The notes under the pieces: generated by a model | Told to the model about the DNA's origin: nothing | Database searches by the model: none | The model's input: the letters and a program-made list of their open reading frames with translations, nothing else | Position numbers and translations under genes: made by a program | Shown here: in pieces, positions 29,250-32,107 of the stretch | Position numbering within the stretch: the stretch's first letter is position 1 | Layout of the letters: each line of letters starts with the position of its first letter | DNA from: a virus | IMG/VR virus record: IMGVR_UViG_3300043540_000294 | Coordinates: 1 to 32,107 of that record | Strand: one strand, 5' to 3' | Length of the DNA: 32,107 bases

Positions 29250-29981
29250 TTATTCGTAAACCTTGGTTCCGAAACCCATGAAATACTGATTCTTCACGGG
29301 CGGTTTCGGAATCTTCCGCAGTTGCCGGTTGGGGATGACCTTGATTTCATCCACGTTGCCGAACCAGACTGGTGTGAAGTTCTGAGGAACTTCCTGGCCT
29401 TCTTCTGGTTTGATAACGACACCATAGTAGCCGTAGTCGTGGTGGACGTAATCGCCAACCTCGAAGGTCGGCATGGGCGGCGGTGGCGGCTTGGGCTTCT
29501 TCGCCTCTTCCGCCATGCGCTTGCGACTTTCCATGCTCGGCCCGGCGTGACCGCTGAAGTTGCGGTCGGCCATGTCCTGGCCGCATTCGATCTTCTCCCG
29601 CAGGGCGAACATATCATCGACCGCCTTGCTCGGGTCGGTATATTCTTCCTGAAGTACACCGTCCAGGTAGAGGAACCATCGCTGGTTCATGCCGTAATAG
29701 GTGCGCAGTTCGATGAAGGTGTCGTGGTCCAGGCAGCCTTGTCGCTGCTCGCCCTCGAAGGCCGGGCCGATAATGCTGACGCAGAAGCCCACGTCGTTCT
29801 GGATCAGCGTCAGGATAGCTTTCTTGTGGGCCTCCGGCTCCATCGTGGACCAGTAGCTCCGGCCGGTTTCCTTGCCGGTAGCCTTTTCACGGGTGATATA
29901 GACCGTGCCGGTTTCGGTCTTCTCTTCTGCCCGCTCGTATTTCTGGTCCCAATGGAGGGGCTGCCAGTTGAGTTCATCCAT
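29250..29981 (-). CDS. Unknown protein with Pro-rich linker, 243 residues
   Basis: N-terminal mixed domain (about 1-150), then a Lys/Pro linker (KKPKPPPPPMP) and a C-terminal strand domain (FEVGDYVHHDYGYYGVVIKP) that resembles KOW/SH3-like barrels found in DNA-binding or structural proteins. AAGGAG site. It overlaps the upstream gene by 8 bases. Confidence 0.68.
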   Translation of the reverse strand: MDELNWQPLHWDQKYERAEEKTETGTVYITREKATGKETGRSYWSTMEPEAHKKAILTLIQNDVGFCVSIIGPAFEGEQRQGCLDHDTFIELRTYYGMNQRWFLYLDGVLQEEYTDPSKAVDDMFALREKIECGQDMADRNFSGHAGPSMESRKRMAEEAKKPKPPPPPMPTFEVGDYVHHDYGYYGVVIKPEEGQEVPQNFTPVWFGNVDEIKVIPNRQLRKIPKPPVKNQYFMGFGTKVYE

Positions 29982-30321
29982 CCCGGTACTCCTTGTAGGT
30001 CTGGGGGACGTGGCCGGCGATAGCGGGCCAGTTTTTCTCGAACATTTTGCGGATCGGGTTGGGGCTGTCAGGGCTGATCTCCCCGGCCTCCACTTGAGCC
30101 TTCCACTTCTCGTAGTCCATGTACTCGTTCATCTTATCGAAGAGGTACTGGCAGAAATCGTTCTTGCGCTGGAGGGCTTCCTGCTCCAGAGCGTCTTCGT
30201 CCTGGTGCGGTTCGGCGGCGAGATATTCCTTCTTATCGGCGTCGATCTTGGCGAAGTTCTCCTCGATAATGCTGACGGCATCCTTGATGAAGTGGATGAT
30301 CTCGCCCTCGGGCACGGGCAT
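29974..30321 (-). CDS. Unknown acidic helical protein, 115 residues
   Basis: Reads MPVPEGEIIHFIKDAVSII...; almost all helix, acidic. The 5' end lies inside the Tat-like gene (193-base overlap). Its frame stays open upstream without a start codon (LKKRN before the Met), so fusion by frameshift with the preceding gene cannot be excluded. Confidence 0.65.
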   Translation of the reverse strand: MPVPEGEIIHFIKDAVSIIEENFAKIDADKKEYLAAEPHQDEDALEQEALQRKNDFCQYLFDKMNEYMDYEKWKAQVEAGEISPDSPNPIRKMFEKNWPAIAGHVPQTYKEYRDG

Positions 30322-30506
30322 GTTCCGTTTCTTGAGGCCCGGCGGATGAGGATGTCGATGGTCGTGACGAGCATGGGCGGCAGGGTGCTTTGGACGACGG
30401 GGGCGGCTTGGGTCATGACCAGGGCGCTGGCGCCCGTGGTGAGGATCGAGCCGGTGCCGAAGATGGCGGCCTTGAGTGCTTCACGACGGTCCATCTGGTC
30501 GTTCAT
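30129..30506 (-). CDS. Small protein with twin-arginine-like leader (3' part doubtful)
   Basis: The start MNDQMDRREALKAAIFGTGS continues as ILTTGASALVM, matching a Tat signal: RR followed by a hydrophobic helix. A second hydrophobic patch (LPPMLVTTIDILI) follows. After about residue 62 the frame is Ser/Arg/Thr-rich and overlaps the next gene, so it looks like non-coding frame. The real product may be only about 60 residues or be joined to the next gene. AAGGG site. Confidence 0.5.
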   Translation of the reverse strand: MNDQMDRREALKAAIFGTGSILTTGASALVMTQAAPVVQSTLPPMLVTTIDILIRRASRNGTCPCPRARSSTSSRMPSALSRRTSPRSTPIRRNISPPNRTRTKTLWSRKPSSARTISASTSSIR

Positions 30507-30681
30507 CTTTATAGCCCTTGATGATAATGAAGGAACGAATATCAGACTTCATCACCCGGCCGGTGTCGAGTTCTACCCAACGGTCGGTGCGGTCGAGGAA
30601 CTTGCCAACAAGTTCACTCCCGTTGCGGAGAATGATCTTGACTCGTTTACCACGCCTGGTTGCCGTATGAGGGACTCGCAT
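30481..30681 (-). CDS. Small Sm-like fold candidate, 66 residues
   Basis: From the ATG at 30681: MRVPHTATRRGKRVKIILRN followed by GSELVGKFLDRTDRWVEL. The core (V-x-I-x-L-x-N-G-x-E-x-x-G-x-F ... D-x-W-V) resembles the Sm1 motif of LSm/Hfq proteins, and FIIIKG may be the last strand. That would suggest an RNA-binding ring protein, but a generic small beta barrel is equally possible. It overlaps the Tat-like gene by 26 bases. Confidence 0.5.
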   Translation of the reverse strand: MRVPHTATRRGKRVKIILRNGSELVGKFLDRTDRWVELDTGRVMKSDIRSFIIIKGYKDERPDGPS

Positions 30682-30689
30682 ACAAATAT

Positions 30690-31868
30690 CTATCCCCCAA
30701 ATTTGTGTCTCGAACCAAATAGGTGCGGAATGAACCGACTGGTGTTGGTCGTGACCAGGCCGTCGCCCTCCCGGATGCCCATGCCGCAGGCCCAACCGTT
30801 GACGATCCAGCTTCCGATGACCGGAAACTTGCCGTCGAAATTGGGCAGTTCCCAGAGTTCCTGGTAGATGGCCGGGCCGTCGCCGTAAGGGCCTTCCGTC
30901 TCCAGCACGGTCTTGCCGTACTCCACGATGGCGACGTTGGCACCCTCACGGGAGAGGATCGGCTTCTTGACGTAGCACTTGCAGTCGTGGACTTCCGCTT
31001 CCTCGGGCGTGTGGAATGCCTTGAGGAGAAACTCATGGTTCGGGTTGAGTTCCCAGAGTAATGGTAGCAGAGCCTTGTTCGATAGTAAAGCTTTCCAGGG
31101 CGGCTCCCACCATTTCGTGCGGGATTTGAGCAGGTGTGTGGCGAACTGCTCCCGCATCATCCACTCCCACGGGTAGAGTTTGAAGATGTGCTTGATTTCC
31201 CGCTCCTGGAGGTCGGTGAAGATTCCTGCCCCTTCATGCCAGCCAATATCTTCGATGTGAAGGTACTCGGCGCCGTTGATCGGGCCGAAGCCGGCCTGGA
31301 CCGCAATATCCCGCAGATATTGGACGGTCATATAATCTTCGACGTTGCCCTTCTGGGCGGCGAAGTAGAACCGTTCGTCCCCGATCTCCTTGCGAAGCGT
31401 CTGGAAGATTTCGAGTAGACGCTCGTGGATGGAGTTGAACTGGTTGGCGTGCGGGAAGACATCCTTGAGCCAAAACCACTGGATCACCGAGCCTTCCAGC
31501 AGGGCGGTCGGGGTGTCGGCGTTATATTCCAAGAGCATCGGCCGCTGGCCGGGGCGGAAGCAGAAGTCGAAGCGGCCGTAGAGGGTGTGTTCGTCCTCTT
31601 CCCAGGACTTGGCGATCCAGTCCCGGTGGCTTTCTGGAATTAAGAAGCGGTCCCAGAGGTCGTTGTCGATGATGTGCTGGACAGCGGCCAGACATATCTT
31701 GTCGCACTCGTAGGTCGCCTTCTCGATCAGGTCGATTTCGGCCTGATCGAATTCGTAGTAGGCGTCTTCGGTCCAGTAGGGTTCGTCATCCAGGCTGTGA
31801 TAGTGCATCCCCTGGTGGGTGACGATCTGCTGCCAGTCGTGGCGTGGCTCGATGGTTTTGCGATTCAT
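30690..31868 (-). CDS. Glutathionylspermidine synthase-like ATP-grasp ligase (YgiC/GspS family)
   Basis: 392 residues, the normal size for the stand-alone synthetase domain. Mg-ATP and substrate motifs are complete: LYGRFDFCF (96-104), MLLEYNADTPTALLE (111-125; E114, N116), KKPILSREGANV and CGMGIREGDGLVTTNTSRF near the end. Family members join amines such as spermidine to glutathione or related peptides using ATP. There is no amidase domain, as in YgiC/YjfC. The real substrate is uncertain. ATGA overlap with the upstream small gene. Confidence 0.88.
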   Translation of the reverse strand: MNRKTIEPRHDWQQIVTHQGMHYHSLDDEPYWTEDAYYEFDQAEIDLIEKATYECDKICLAAVQHIIDNDLWDRFLIPESHRDWIAKSWEEDEHTLYGRFDFCFRPGQRPMLLEYNADTPTALLEGSVIQWFWLKDVFPHANQFNSIHERLLEIFQTLRKEIGDERFYFAAQKGNVEDYMTVQYLRDIAVQAGFGPINGAEYLHIEDIGWHEGAGIFTDLQEREIKHIFKLYPWEWMMREQFATHLLKSRTKWWEPPWKALLSNKALLPLLWELNPNHEFLLKAFHTPEEAEVHDCKCYVKKPILSREGANVAIVEYGKTVLETEGPYGDGPAIYQELWELPNFDGKFPVIGSWIVNGWACGMGIREGDGLVTTNTSRFIPHLFGSRHKFGG

Positions 31869-32041
31869 TTCAGCATTGCCGATTTCGGGGTGGCGGGGTC
31901 GAAGGGTTTGGAGACGTAGCGGAGTTCCGGCCGCAGGTCTTTCAGACCGTTCGGGAAGTGGTGGATGACGTGCTGCTGGTGATCGCAGGGCTTAAACCGT
32001 TCCAGAAAACCTAGGGAAATCTGGTTCGCATAGGACAACAA
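31865..32041 (-). CDS. Small protein, TTG start, 58 residues
   Basis: Reads from TTG (32041) with AAGG seven bases upstream and ends with the TGA that overlaps the ligase ATG. The sequence (FLERFKPCDHQQHVIHHFPN, ELRYVSKPFDP) looks protein-like. An in-frame stop lies just upstream, so a larger gene is excluded. No motif recognised. Confidence 0.55.
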   Translation of the reverse strand: MLSYANQISLGFLERFKPCDHQQHVIHHFPNGLKDLRPELRYVSKPFDPATPKSAMLK

Positions 32042-32057
32042 GCATCAACCTTAGTCC

Positions 32058-32107
32058 TCATCGGAGGTTGACCTGGATCAGCGTGTTGATAAATTCAGCC
32101 TCGTAAG
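32058..32107 (-). CDS. C-terminal end of a gene running off the window
   Basis: Only the last 15 residues are inside (YEAEFINTLIQVNLR, stop at 32058-32060). The frame is open to the window end. Too short to classify. Confidence 0.5.
   Translation of the reverse strand, partial: YEAEFINTLIQVNLR

Noticed and set aside
29166-30023. Long rightward open frame (285 codons)
   Set aside because: Antisense shadow of the 243-residue leftward gene, which has an AAGGAG site and operon context.

Overview
This window looks like part of a large double-stranded DNA phage genome, probably a jumbo-type phage of a bacterium. The evidence is dense packing of mostly small unknown genes, long co-oriented runs joined by 4-base ATGA overlaps, a T4-like set of replication genes, apparent virion proteins, and phage-carried tRNAs. 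There are no ribosomal, cell-division or other clear host chromosome genes. Base composition is moderately GC-rich and even. The host cannot be named from the sequence.

Layout. Positions 1-4463 (minus) form a replication and nucleotide operon: DnaB/gp41-like helicase, Nudix hydrolase, a possible sigma-like protein, and a short family A DNA polymerase, read from a good sigma70-type promoter at 4503-4531. A gene-poor, hairpin-rich divergent control region follows (4464-5069). Positions 5070-10701 hold metabolic and enzyme genes: aspartate carbamoyltransferase (minus), then a rightward set with a guanidine-modifying (DDAH/amidinotransferase-like) enzyme, a histidine phosphatase, a gene disrupted by a 23-bp tandem repeat, and a P-loop kinase. 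Positions 10698-13615 encode apparent virion proteins, including three tandem paralogs. Positions 13695-17256 carry a UvsW-like helicase and a miniature valyl-tRNA synthetase. Positions 17687-22656 carry two tRNA-Leu genes, three glycosyltransferases and, at about 19888-20148 on the minus strand, a compact RNase P RNA gene. Positions 22666-32107 are a long leftward run: Dda/RecD-like helicase, small membrane proteins, a PPOX/HugZ-like protein, two HNH nucleases (one frameshifted), many unknowns, an Sm-like small protein and a glutathionylspermidine synthase-like ATP-grasp enzyme.

How it fits together. The most striking theme is tRNA supply. The phage carries RNase P RNA (5' maturation of tRNA), two tRNA-Leu genes without encoded CCA, and a class I aminoacyl-tRNA synthetase lacking its editing domain. 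One tRNA-Leu(UAA) has a 21-nt insert beside the anticodon loop. A second theme is small-molecule metabolism around pyrimidines, guanidino compounds and polyamines (ATCase, DDAH-like enzyme, GspS-like ligase). A third is surface or DNA sugar modification (three glycosyltransferases). All functional calls come from motif reading by eye; no database search was run.
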